Origin: Pseudomonas sp. 10S4
GTDB taxonomy: Bacteria > Pseudomonadota > Gammaproteobacteria > Pseudomonadales > Pseudomonadaceae
Direction of reading: 5' to 3'
DNA: 64,000 nucleotides
Assembly (NCBI RefSeq): GCF_034344865.1
Contig: NZ_CP133774.1
Location: 558,001 to 622,000 of the forward strand
The notes under the pieces were generated by a model, which was not told the DNA's origin, ran no database searches, and was given only the letters and a program-made list of their open reading frames with translations. Positions within the stretch are counted from its first letter, which is position 1, and each line of letters begins with the position of its first letter. Shown in pieces: positions 1 to 9,505 of the stretch. A program made the translations under genes and the position numbers.

Positions 1-1353
1 GAAATCGTCGCGGCTGACCCGGCCGTGCAGGCGTTTTCCCACTCGGTCGGGGTGTCGGGCAGCAACCAGACCATCGCCAACGGCCGGTTCTGGATTGCGC
101 TGAAACCACGCGGTGATCGCGATGTGAGCGCCAGCCAGTTCATCGACCGGATTCGCCCGCAATTGATGAAAGTCCCCGGCATAGTGCTCTATCTTCGCGC
201 CGGCCAGGACATCAACCTCAGTTCCGGTCCGAGCCGCGCCCAGTATCAATACGTGCTCAAGAGCAACGACGGTGGCGTGCTGAGTACCTGGACCCAGCGC
301 CTGACGGAAAAACTGCGGACCAACCCGGCGTTCCGTGATATTTCCAACGACCTGCAACTGGGCGGCAGCATCACCCACATCAGCATCGACCGCAGCGCCG
401 CCGCGCGTTTCGGCCTGACCGCCAGCGATGTCGACGAAGCGTTGTACGATGCCTTCGGCCAGCGGCAGATCAACGAGTTCCAGACCCAGATCAACCAGTA
501 CAACGTGATCCTGGAACTGGACACCAAGCAGCGCGGCAAGGCTGAAAGCCTGAACTACTTCTACCTGCGCTCGCCGTTGAGCGGGGAAATGGTGCCGTTG
601 TCGGCGCTGGCGAAATTCGATGCGCCGACCATCGGCCCATTGTCCATCGCCCACGACGGGATGTTCCCGGCCGCCAACCTCTCGTTCAACCTGGCGCCCG
701 GCGTCGCGTTGGGTGATGCGGTGATCATGCTCAATCAGGCCAAAACCGACATCGGCATGCCGACGGCCATCAGCGGTAACTTCCAGGGCGCAGCCCAGGC
801 GTTCCAGAGTTCGCTGGCCAGCCAACCGTGGCTGATTCTGGCGGCGCTGGTGGCGGTGTACATCATTCTGGGCGTGCTCTATGAGAGCTTCGTCCATCCG
901 CTGACCATCATCTCGACTCTGCCGTCGGCCGGACTCGGGGCGGTGATCATGTTGTGGATCTGGGGCCAGGACTTTTCGATCATGGCGCTGATCGGGCTGG
1001 TGCTGCTGATCGGCATCGTCAAGAAAAATGGCATCCTGATGATCGACTTCGCCCTCGAAGCGCAGCGCAAGGGTGGCTTGCCGCCGGAAGAGGCGATTTT
1101 CAAGGCCTGTATCACGCGGTTCCGGCCCATCATCATGACCACCCTCGCCGCCCTGCTCGGCGCCTTGCCGCTGATGCTCGGCTACGGCACCGGCGCCGAA
1201 CTGCGCCAGCCATTGGGTATTGCGGTAGTCGGCGGCTTGCTGGTGAGTCAGGCGCTGACGCTGTTTACCACTCCGGTCATATACTTGTGGCTGGAGCGGC
1301 TTTTCCATCGGCCCAAACCATTGCCGCTACCGGCAATGGCGACCACAGACTGA
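1..1353 (+). CDS. RND multidrug efflux permease, MdtC/MuxC-like (C-terminal part)
   Basis: The frame is open from the first base of the window, so this is the last 450 codons of an inner-membrane RND pump of about 1030 residues. It would form the proton-driven trimer of a tripartite efflux system with a periplasmic adaptor and outer-membrane channel. Visible landmarks are the LYESFVHP loop, the transmembrane helix carrying GIVKKNGILMIDFA (the lysine of the proton relay) and RFRPIIMTT, followed by the last hydrophobic helices. These match the HAE1 drug-efflux branch, and the wording is closest to MdtC/MuxC as I know them. A response regulator starts 9 bases after the stop, so the pump is probably in one operon with its regulators. 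Substrate cannot be told from this fragment. Confidence 0.9.
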   Translation, partial: EIVAADPAVQAFSHSVGVSGSNQTIANGRFWIALKPRGDRDVSASQFIDRIRPQLMKVPGIVLYLRAGQDINLSSGPSRAQYQYVLKSNDGGVLSTWTQRLTEKLRTNPAFRDISNDLQLGGSITHISIDRSAAARFGLTASDVDEALYDAFGQRQINEFQTQINQYNVILELDTKQRGKAESLNYFYLRSPLSGEMVPLSALAKFDAPTIGPLSIAHDGMFPAANLSFNLAPGVALGDAVIMLNQAKTDIGMPTAISGNFQGAAQAFQSSLASQPWLILAALVAVYIILGVLYESFVHPLTIISTLPSAGLGAVIMLWIWGQDFSIMALIGLVLLIGIVKKNGILMIDFALEAQRKGGLPPEEAIFKACITRFRPIIMTTLAALLGALPLMLGYGTGAELRQPLGIAVVGGLLVSQALTLFTTPVIYLWLERLFHRPKPLPLPAMATTD

Positions 1354-1362
1354 GGCGGGGTC

Positions 1363-2040
1363 ATGCGCGTTCTGATTATCGAAGATGAAGAAAAAACCGC
1401 GGATTATCTGCACCGCGGTCTGACGGAACAGGGTTACACCGTCGACCTGGCCCGGGACGGCGTCGAGGGCCTGCACCTGGCGCTGGAAAGCGACTATGCG
1501 GTGATCATCCTCGACGTGATGCTGCCGGGTCTCGACGGCTTCGGCGTGTTGCGTGCCTTGCGCGCCCGCAAGCAAACCCCGGTGATCATGCTCACCGCCC
1601 GCGAGCGGGTCGAAGACCGGATCAGAGGCCTGCGCGACGGCGCCGACGATTACCTCGGCAAACCGTTTTCCTTCCTTGAACTGGTGGCACGCCTGCAAGC
1701 GCTGACCCGGCGCAGCGGCGGCCATGAACCGGTGCAAGTGAGCATCGCCGACCTGTGGATAGATTTGATCAGCCGTAAAGCCACCCGCGCCGGTGCTCGC
1801 CTGGACCTGACCGCCAAGGAGTTTTCACTGCTCAGCGTGCTGGCCCGACGCCAAGGTGAAATCCTCTCGAAAACCGCCATCGCCGAGATGGTCTGGGACA
1901 TCAATTTCGACAGCGACGCGAACGTCGTCGAAGTCGCAATCAAACGCTTGCGGGCCAAGCTCGACGGGCCTTTCGACGAGAAGTTGCTGCACACCATTCG
2001 TGGCATGGGTTATGTGCTGGAGAGTCGCGGTGTCCAGTAA
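1363..2040 (+). CDS. OmpR-family two-component response regulator
   Basis: This 225-residue protein has a receiver domain (about residues 1-115) and a C-terminal winged-helix DNA-binding domain (about 125-222). The acidic pair lies in IIEDEE near residue 8, the phospho-acceptor is Asp51 in ILDVMLPG, and the conserved Lys100 is in LGKPF. The ATG follows a purine-rich stretch just after the pump stop codon, and the stop overlaps the kinase start. It probably controls the upstream pump operon in response to the downstream kinase. The wing sequence resembles the CusR/IrlR metal-response branch, but the inducer is not readable from sequence. Confidence 0.93.
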   Translation: MRVLIIEDEEKTADYLHRGLTEQGYTVDLARDGVEGLHLALESDYAVIILDVMLPGLDGFGVLRALRARKQTPVIMLTARERVEDRIRGLRDGADDYLGKPFSFLELVARLQALTRRSGGHEPVQVSIADLWIDLISRKATRAGARLDLTAKEFSLLSVLARRQGEILSKTAIAEMVWDINFDSDANVVEVAIKRLRAKLDGPFDEKLLHTIRGMGYVLESRGVQ

Positions 2041-3394
2041 CTCCATCGCCCTGCGCCTCAGTGGCATGTTTACGCTGGTGGCACTGCTGGTGTTTCTGTT
2101 GATCGGCTGGGCGTTGTACCAGCAGGTCGACAAGGGTTTGGGGTTGTTGCCCGAAGCCGAGCTGGATGCGCGCTACAGCGTGCTTGAGTCTACGGTCGGA
2201 CGGTTCGGCACGCCCGAGCACTGGGTGAAGATCTACAACAAGCTCAAACTGCTGGGCGAAGAAGACAAGCGCATCAGTTTCTGGATCATCAGCGGCGATT
2301 CGCAATACGAGTACGGCAACATCACCCCGCAGATCCGTGCCTTTGCCGAAGGGCCGCTGGGCCGGCGCGACCTTCAATTACCGGAACATGCCTACCCGCT
2401 GAAAGTGCTGGTCAGTCAGTTTCCGGCCAAGGACCAGCGCCCGCCGCTGCGTTTCATCATCGGCATCGACACCGAGACGTTTTTGCAGACTCAGCATCAT
2501 CTTCTGCTCGCCTTGATCAGCCTGGCGATTATCGGCGTGTTGCTGGCCTCGGCGCTTGGTTATTGGGTGGCGCGGATCGGTCTCAAGCCGTTGATCAAGT
2601 TGTCGCAGGAGGCCCAGCGTCTGGCCCCGCCATTGCGCTCCGGGCGTTTACGGTTGTCGCCGTTGCCGCCGGAGCTGGATCAGTTTGTCAGTTCGTTCAA
2701 CTCCACATTGGAGCGAGTCGAACAGGCCTATTCGCGGCTTGAGTCGTTCAACGCCGACGTCGCCCACGAACTGCGCTCGCCGCTGACCAACCTGATTGGC
2801 CAAACGCAAGTGGCGCTGACCCGCGGACGTTCGGCCGAACACTATTTCGAGGTGCTGCAATCGAACCTTGAAGAACTGGAACGGCTGCGCTCGATCATCA
2901 ATGACATGCTGTTCCTCGCCAGCGCCGATCAAGGTAGCAAGGCAACCAAACTGACTTCCACGTCCCTGGCTGATGAAGTGGCCACGACCCTGGAGTATCT
3001 GGATTTCATTCTTGAAGATGCTCAGGTTCAGGTTCGGGTCAGCGGTGATGCACAGGTGAGCATTGAGATCGCGCATCTGCGGCGAGCATTGATCAACCTG
3101 CTGAGCAATGCGGTGCAACACACCGAGCCTGGCCAGGTGATTGAGGTGCGGATTGTGGTTGAAGAGCATCAGGTGAGTATTGGTGTGGCCAATCCGGGCT
3201 CACCGATTGCCAGTGAGCATTTGTCGCGATTGTTCGAGCGGTTTTATCGGGTGGATGCGTCGCGCAGCAACAGTGGGAATAACCATGGGCTGGGGTTGGC
3301 GATCGTCAAGGCGATTGCGTTGATGCATGGCGGGGATGTTTTTGTGCGCAGTGAGCATGGGATGAATACGTTCGGGATTCACCTGCCTGTCTGA
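2030..3394 (+). CDS. Heavy-metal-type sensor histidine kinase
   Basis: This 454-residue membrane kinase is read from GTG 2030, which overlaps the regulator stop by 11 bases. The open frame extends further upstream, but only inside the regulator gene. It has an N-terminal transmembrane helix (about residues 10-31), a periplasmic sensor segment (about 35-155), a second helix (about 160-182) and a HAMP linker. The HisKA domain has its phospho-accepting His246 in AHELRSPLTN. A HATPase domain follows with an N box (INLLSNAVQH) and a G box (HGLGLAIVK). The architecture matches CusS/IrlS-like sensors. It would phosphorylate Asp51 of the neighbouring regulator. The ligand is unknown. Confidence 0.9.
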   Translation: MSSNSIALRLSGMFTLVALLVFLLIGWALYQQVDKGLGLLPEAELDARYSVLESTVGRFGTPEHWVKIYNKLKLLGEEDKRISFWIISGDSQYEYGNITPQIRAFAEGPLGRRDLQLPEHAYPLKVLVSQFPAKDQRPPLRFIIGIDTETFLQTQHHLLLALISLAIIGVLLASALGYWVARIGLKPLIKLSQEAQRLAPPLRSGRLRLSPLPPELDQFVSSFNSTLERVEQAYSRLESFNADVAHELRSPLTNLIGQTQVALTRGRSAEHYFEVLQSNLEELERLRSIINDMLFLASADQGSKATKLTSTSLADEVATTLEYLDFILEDAQVQVRVSGDAQVSIEIAHLRRALINLLSNAVQHTEPGQVIEVRIVVEEHQVSIGVANPGSPIASEHLSRLFERFYRVDASRSNSGNNHGLGLAIVKAIALMHGGDVFVRSEHGMNTFGIHLPV

Positions 3395-3409
3395 CTGACC
3401 CCATACCCT

Positions 3410-3539
3410 GTGGTGAGGGGGCTTGCCCCGTTGGGTTGCGAAGCAGCCCCAAAAACATCCAACCGCGTTCCTTCATACACACCGCGAAAACCGGGATTAC
3501 GACTGCTGCGCAGCCGAACGGGGCAAGCCCCTCGCCACA
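3410..3539 (+). repeat. REP/BIME-type inverted pair, GGGGCTTGCCCC family
   Basis: Two oppositely oriented copies of a short palindromic unit built on GAGGGGCTTGCCCCGTT, each followed by a GCGAAGCAGCC-like tail, frame a 60-base spacer. The same unit recurs at 63452-63586. It sits between the kinase and a small gene and has no coding potential I trust. Confidence 0.8.
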
Positions 3540-3671
3540 AGGTTCACTGCGGACCATCTACTGTTGCTTTGCGCGCAACAGTCCTTTCTGAAATCAGCTC
3601 TGTTTCCCATCGTCCTTGAACCTTAACCTTGGCGCACCAAACAGCACTTGCCAAGCAAGAAGGTTTTAAAG

Positions 3672-3896
3672 ATGTCCAACACTATGGGTATTGCCAGCGC
3701 TTTCGTTTTGTCCGCTTTGTTCCTGTCCCCGCTCGCCATGGCTGAAGAGTCGCCAGCCTTTGTTGCCCAAAACGCGGCACGGGCAAAAGCGTTCGAACAG
3801 TCTCAGGCCGAGATGACCGCAAAAGCCCAAGACGCTGCGCAAACCCCTCAAGCGTCCACTTCTGCAACCAAGCCACCGGTTGAGAAAGACAGCTGA
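3672..3896 (+). CDS. Small exported protein of unknown function
   Basis: This is a 74-residue product starting at ATG 3672, with an AGAAGG ribosome-binding site about 9 bases upstream. An earlier in-frame TTG at 3648 has no such site. Residues 1-24 form a clear Sec signal peptide ending in PLAMAEE, so the mature peptide is about 50 residues. The mature part is rich in Ala, Gln, Lys and Thr with no cysteine, and is predicted to be a soluble periplasmic helix or disordered tail. A strong terminator follows at 3962, so it is probably a monocistronic unit. I do not recognise a family. Confidence 0.65.
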   Translation: MSNTMGIASAFVLSALFLSPLAMAEESPAFVAQNAARAKAFEQSQAEMTAKAQDAAQTPQASTSATKPPVEKDS

Positions 3897-3961
3897 TCCA
3901 CCGTATTGCTCTGTTTCCCTCGACACTTTTCATCGGCTCTTCCCTTTGAAAAGTTGTCTTC

Positions 3962-3989
3962 AAAGCCGCTGCTATCAGCGGCTTTTTTT
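3962..3989 (+). terminator. Rho-independent terminator of the small exported protein gene
   Basis: A GC-rich stem AAAGCCGCTG / CAGCGGCTTT with a short loop is followed by a run of seven T, 65 bases after the stop at 3896. Confidence 0.85.
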
Positions 3990-4089
3990 ATTGTGCAGAA
4001 AACACGTTCCGCTTCGTCTCCCTAAACAAGAAATAAAAAACGTCGATCCATGAACTGACGTTAATGACCCAAAAGGAGCTGTATCGCAC

Positions 4090-5409
4090 GTGTCTTTTTC
4101 TCTGAAACTCAGCCCGTTGTTCATTGCAATCGCTGCAACGATGGCCGCCAATACCCAGGCCGCCGACGACACCAGCCGCGAAGGTTTTGTCGAAGGGTCG
4201 AGCCTCAACCTCAACGCCCGCAACTACTACATGAACCGCAACCGGCACCAGCACACCGATGACAACATCGAGTGGGGCCAGGGCTTTCTCGGCAAGTTCG
4301 AATCCGGCTTCACCGAAGGCACCGTCGGTTTCGGCCTCGACGCCCACGCCATGCTCGGGCTGAAACTCGACGGCGGTGGCGGCACCGACAATTCGAGCAT
4401 CCTGCCGGTGAGCGCTGGCAACGGCAAAGCGCCGGGCTCGTTCTCCACCGCCGGCGGCACGCTGAAAATGCGCGCCTTCGATACCGAATTGAAGGCCGGT
4501 GACCTGTTTCTCACTAACCCGGTAATCGCCGGCGGTGAAAGCCGCATGCTGCCGCAGACCTTTCGTGGTGTCAGCCTGACCAATCACAGCTTCGATGGCT
4601 GGTTGATTGAAGGTGGCCAGGCCAGTTTCACCAAGCCTTACAACCAGAGCGGCCACAAGCGCATCAGCACCTCTTACGGCACCCTCGCCGACGGTGAAGA
4701 GAGCCAGCACCTGAACTGGGCCGGCGTGGCCTGGAGCGGTTTGCCGGGTCTGACCAGCAGCCTGTACGCCTCCGAGCTCAAGGACATCTGGAACCAGTAC
4801 TACTACGATCTGGATTACACCTACGCGTTGAACGACCTCGTTAGCCTCAACCCGGGCCTGCACTTCTATCACACACAAGACACCGGTGATGCGCTGCTCG
4901 GCAACATCGACAACAACACCTACAGCCTGCATTTCACCGTCGGCGTGGGCAATCACAGCGTTACGGCCGCGTATCAGCGGGTCAACGGCAACACGCCGTT
5001 CGACTACATCAGCCAGGGCGACAGCATCTACCTGGACAACTCCCAGCAGTACTCGGACTTCAACGGCCCGAACGAGCGCTCGTGGAAACTCAAGTACGCC
5101 TACGATTTCGTCGGTCTCGGCTTGCCTGGCCTGACCTCGGCGGTTTCCTACTCCCGGGGTGAAACGGACTTGACCAAGGTCGATCCGGACAGCAAGGGCT
5201 ACGCCTCGTGGTACAGCGCCGACGGCAAACACGCCAAGCATTGGGAGCGCGACGTCGATCTGAAATACGTGGTTCAGGGCGGCAAGGCCAAGGACCTGGC
5301 GGTGCGCCTGCAATGGGCGACCAACCGCGGTGGCAATGGCTACGGCGCGCTCGATCAGGACACCGATGAATACCGTGTGATCGTCGATTACCCGATCAAC
5401 GTCTTCTAA
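4090..5409 (+). CDS. OprD-family outer-membrane porin
   Basis: This 439-residue protein starts at GTG 4090 with AAAAGGAGCT 10 bases upstream. Residues 1-24 are a Sec signal peptide (cleavage after NTQA). The mature N-terminus [26 protein letters not shown] wording, the repeated GLPGLTS loops and the terminal beta-strand ending in Phe are typical of the 18-stranded OprD/Occ barrels. These pass small carboxylates, amino acids or peptides across the outer membrane. It stands alone, with terminators before (3962) and after (5440). The substrate cannot be assigned, because OprD paralogs are numerous in Pseudomonas and no catabolic genes flank it. Confidence 0.9.
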   Translation: MSFSLKLSPLFIAIAATMAANTQAADDTSREGFVEGSSLNLNARNYYMNRNRHQHTDDNIEWGQGFLGKFESGFTEGTVGFGLDAHAMLGLKLDGGGGTDNSSILPVSAGNGKAPGSFSTAGGTLKMRAFDTELKAGDLFLTNPVIAGGESRMLPQTFRGVSLTNHSFDGWLIEGGQASFTKPYNQSGHKRISTSYGTLADGEESQHLNWAGVAWSGLPGLTSSLYASELKDIWNQYYYDLDYTYALNDLVSLNPGLHFYHTQDTGDALLGNIDNNTYSLHFTVGVGNHSVTAAYQRVNGNTPFDYISQGDSIYLDNSQQYSDFNGPNERSWKLKYAYDFVGLGLPGLTSAVSYSRGETDLTKVDPDSKGYASWYSADGKHAKHWERDVDLKYVVQGGKAKDLAVRLQWATNRGGNGYGALDQDTDEYRVIVDYPINVF

Positions 5410-5439
5410 GCCTGGATATATAAGCCCGGCAAAAAATCA

Positions 5440-5470
5440 AAAGGCCAGCATGTTTTGCTGGCCTTTTTTT
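5440..5470 (+). terminator. Rho-independent terminator after the porin gene
   Basis: The stem AAAGGCCAGCA / TGCTGGCCTTT, separated by a TTTT loop, ends in a run of T, 30 bases after the porin stop. Confidence 0.88.
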
Positions 5471-5602
5471 GGCCCGACATTTATACCTTTACCCAGTAAC
5501 ACCTGAATTTTAATGACTGATTGCTGCGATGAGCGCGAGTCCTTCGGGAAACGACGTTTATGGAACTACGCTTATAAAGTCCCTTCAGCAGACATCAGAA
5601 CC

Positions 5603-7099
5603 ATGACAGCAAGCCGAACCACGTACATTCCAGGCAGGACCGGACGCCCTGAGCTCCTGCTGATTCTCGGCAGCTGCCTGACGGTCATCGCGATCCTGAG
5701 CATCGTGACCTTCCTGCTGATCCGCGAGCACGCCAATGCCCAGCAGGACGCGACCCGCAGCGCGACCACCATTGCCCAGTTGATCGACGCCGACGTGTTG
5801 CGTACAGTCGAACTCTACGACCTGACGCTGCAAGGGCTGATTGCCGCTTCGCAACGCGATGACCTGAAACAGATGCCGCCGCAGGTCCGCCAACTGGTGC
5901 TGTTCGATCGCTCCACCGCGGCGCGCTTCAAGGGCGACATCCTGTTGCTCGACAAGCACGGCGAGGTGCTGGCCGACTCCTCATTGACCGACCCCAAACC
6001 GGGCAACTTTGCTGACCGCGACTACTTCGTCGCTCATGTCTTGGACCGCGACACCGGGATGTTCATTAGCCGTCCGTTCAAGCCCCGCTGCGATTGCGCA
6101 GACAGCGATCAATGGCGGATCAGTTTCAGTCGGCGCATTTCCTCGCCCACCGGGGAGTTCATGGGCGTGGCGGTGGCGTCGATGCGCCTGACGTACTTCG
6201 ACGAGTTGTTCAACAGCCTGAACATCGGTAGCGACAGCACGCTGAACATCATCAACAACGACGGCATCCTGCTGGCGCAAAAGCCTTACCTGCAAAGCGA
6301 CTCGATCGGCAAAAGCTTCGCCAGCCGCCCCAACGTCGTGCGCATCCTGCGCGATGGCAGCGGCAGCTTCAACAGCGTGTCGAGCATCGATCACCGAAAG
6401 CGCCTCTACACCTTTTCCCGAGTCGGCAATCTGCCGTTAACGGTGATTGTCGCCCTCTCCAGTGCTGAAGTGTTCGGCACTTGGGAACGCACAGCGATGG
6501 TCATCAGCGGCGCCACCAGCGTGCTGTGTATCGGCCTGTTGTGGCTGACCTGGTTGCTCTGCCGCGAATTGCGCTTGCGTCACAACGCCGAGCGAGAGCT
6601 GGCGCAACTGGCGGCCACCGATGCCTTGACCGGAGTGGCCAACCGCCGAACCCTGGATCAGGCCCTACGCCATGAATGGTTTCGCGCCCAACGCTCCGGC
6701 AAACCGCTGTCGGTGTTGATGATCGATGCCGACCACTTCAAGGCCTTCAACGACCGGCATGGGCATCAGGGCGGTGACGATGCGCTGCGCTCGCTGGCCC
6801 GGGTGATCAGCACCAATGTGCGACGGCCAAGCGATGTGGTCGCCCGTTACGGCGGTGAGGAGTTTTCGGTGATCCTGCCGGAAACCGACAGCGCGGGCGC
6901 GAAGCAGATCGCCGAACACATCCGTGAGGCGGTGGAGCAACTGCCATTGGTGGCGGATGCCAAGACGCCGATGACTGTCAGTATCGGGATTAGTACCTGG
7001 ACCAGTGCGAGCGAGATCAGCCTGGAGCAGTTGTTGTTTGCGGCGGACAAGGCGTTGTATCAGGCCAAGGAAACGGGACGTAACCGGGTGGTGGCTTAG
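5603..7099 (+). CDS. Membrane diguanylate cyclase with a dCACHE-like sensor
   Basis: Read from ATG 5603 the product has 498 residues. The open frame also allows ATG 5513 (528 residues), and neither start has a strong ribosome-binding site. A transmembrane helix (about 18-40), a periplasmic double-Cache-like domain (about 45-290) and a second helix (about 300-322) precede a GGDEF domain. The active site is GGEEF at residues 417-421. An RPSD inhibitory I-site lies exactly five residues upstream (408-411), so product feedback inhibition should be intact. It makes cyclic di-GMP from two GTP in response to an unknown periplasmic ligand. There is no EAL domain. Confidence 0.9.
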   Translation: MTASRTTYIPGRTGRPELLLILGSCLTVIAILSIVTFLLIREHANAQQDATRSATTIAQLIDADVLRTVELYDLTLQGLIAASQRDDLKQMPPQVRQLVLFDRSTAARFKGDILLLDKHGEVLADSSLTDPKPGNFADRDYFVAHVLDRDTGMFISRPFKPRCDCADSDQWRISFSRRISSPTGEFMGVAVASMRLTYFDELFNSLNIGSDSTLNIINNDGILLAQKPYLQSDSIGKSFASRPNVVRILRDGSGSFNSVSSIDHRKRLYTFSRVGNLPLTVIVALSSAEVFGTWERTAMVISGATSVLCIGLLWLTWLLCRELRLRHNAERELAQLAATDALTGVANRRTLDQALRHEWFRAQRSGKPLSVLMIDADHFKAFNDRHGHQGGDDALRSLARVISTNVRRPSDVVARYGGEEFSVILPETDSAGAKQIAEHIREAVEQLPLVADAKTPMTVSIGISTWTSASEISLEQLLFAADKALYQAKETGRNRVVA

Positions 7100-7171
7100 C
7101 TGAGTTTTTCGCTGAGCCGACGGGCTTGCTCGCGAAGGGGCCAGCGCAGACAACACAAAAAATCGCGGGTA

Positions 7172-7203
7172 TAAAAAAAGGCCACCCGAAGGCAGCCTTT
7201 AAA
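7172..7203 (-). terminator. Terminator downstream of lpxC
   Basis: Read on the minus strand, AAAGGC-TG-CC, a TTCG loop, GG-TG-GCC and seven T form a stem 19 bases after the lpxC stop. It closes the dcw cluster. Confidence 0.8.
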
Positions 7204-7221
7204 AACTAGAGAGGTTTTTGC

Positions 7222-8169
<948 letters not shown>

Positions 8170-8245
8170 TCAACAAAGGCTGGCGATAATAGCAGACCAG
8201 ACCTTTGCTGAACACCAATCACCTTCATCGCCCTGATACATTCCA

Positions 8246-9439
8246 TCAATCAGCCTGACGACGCAGGAAAGCCGGGATGTCCAGGTAATCCAGATCGTCT
8301 TGCGGATTCATCTTCGCGGCAGTCGCAGCACCGGCCTGAGCCTGGTTGCGCATGACGGTCGGACGGTCCAGGTCACGGTAGTTCACAGCAGGCGCTTCCT
8401 GACGAGAAGGCGCTTGTTGCTGCGGCTGCGATGCCACGGACGTATGCATGGTGTTGTCGATGATCTTCACAGGCTTCTCGATTTTCGCGCCCAGACCAGT
8501 AGCAACCACAGTCACGTGCAGCTCGTCGCGCATGTCTGGATCGATAACGGTACCGACCTTGACCATCGCGTGCTCGGAAGCGAAGGCTTCGATGATGCTA
8601 CCCACGTCGGAGTACTCACCCAGGGACAGGTCAGGACCGGCGGTGATGTTCACCAGGATGCCGCGTGCACCTTGCAGGTTCACGTCTTCGAGCAACGGGT
8701 TGCGAATGGCCGCTTCGGTGGCCTCGCGTGCACGGTTCGGACCGCTGGCGCAGCCAGTGCCCATCATCGCCATGCCCATTTCGCTCATCACGGTACGTAC
8801 GTCAGCGAAGTCGACGTTGATCATGCCCGGACGCTTGATGATGTCGGAGATACCGCGAACGGCACCGGCCAGTACATCGTCAGCCTTGGCGAAAGCCGAC
8901 AGCAGGCTTGCGTCTTTACCGAGGATGGTCAGCAGCTTCTCGTTGGGAATGGTGATCAACGAGTCGACGCTTTCAGACAGCAGACGGATACCTTCGTCGG
9001 CGATCTGCATACGCTTGCGGCCTTCGAACGGGAAAGGACGAGTCACCACCGCAACGGTGAGGATCCCCATTTCCTTGGCCACTTCGGCAATGATTGGCGC
9101 AGCACCGGTACCGGTACCGCCGCCCATGCCAGTGGTGATGAACACCATGTTGGTGCCCTGCAGGACTTCGGCAATGCGCTCACGATCTTCGAGAGCGGCC
9201 TGACGACCTACTTCAGGGTTGGCGCCGGCGCCCAGACCTTTGGTCACACCGGTACCGAGTTGCAGGATGGTCCGCGCGCCGATGGATTTCAGCGCCTGGG
9301 CATCAGTGTTGGCGCAGATAAATTCAACGCCTTCAATGTTGCTCTTGACCATGTGGTTGACAGCGTTGCCGCCGCCTCCGCCAACACCGATAACTTTAAT
9401 AACCGGGCTTGCGGGGATGTTGTCTACGAGTTCGAACAT
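8246..9439 (-). CDS. ftsZ: Cell division GTPase FtsZ
   Basis: This 397-residue tubulin homolog polymerises into the division ring. The GTP-binding tubulin signature GGGTGTG is at residues 106-112, the T7-loop acidic region is NVDFADVRTVM, and the C-terminal peptide DYLDIPAFLRRQAD is the docking tail for FtsA and ZipA. A flexible Gln/Ala-rich linker (about 320-375) separates core and tail. A strong AAGGAGAGGG ribosome-binding site precedes the ATG. It lies 66 bases downstream of ftsA in the usual order. Confidence 0.99.
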   Translation of the reverse strand: MFELVDNIPASPVIKVIGVGGGGGNAVNHMVKSNIEGVEFICANTDAQALKSIGARTILQLGTGVTKGLGAGANPEVGRQAALEDRERIAEVLQGTNMVFITTGMGGGTGTGAAPIIAEVAKEMGILTVAVVTRPFPFEGRKRMQIADEGIRLLSESVDSLITIPNEKLLTILGKDASLLSAFAKADDVLAGAVRGISDIIKRPGMINVDFADVRTVMSEMGMAMMGTGCASGPNRAREATEAAIRNPLLEDVNLQGARGILVNITAGPDLSLGEYSDVGSIIEAFASEHAMVKVGTVIDPDMRDELHVTVVATGLGAKIEKPVKIIDNTMHTSVASQPQQQAPSRQEAPAVNYRDLDRPTVMRNQAQAGAATAAKMNPQDDLDYLDIPAFLRRQAD

Positions 9440-9505
9440 GTTCCCTCTCCTTACATTCTCTAGTTTTTTCGCCTACTGCGTTTGTTGCGGTGCTGCGGTA
9501 AATCT

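Noticed and set aside
3410..3626. Short overlapping frames of 67-69 residues in the gap after the kinase
   Set aside because: They lie in REP repeat sequence and have no ribosome-binding site or family resemblance.
3988..5313. A 441-residue minus-strand frame opposite the porin
   Set aside because: It is a codon-bias shadow of the porin gene, with no family resemblance, and the porin has a signal peptide, ribosome-binding site and terminators.
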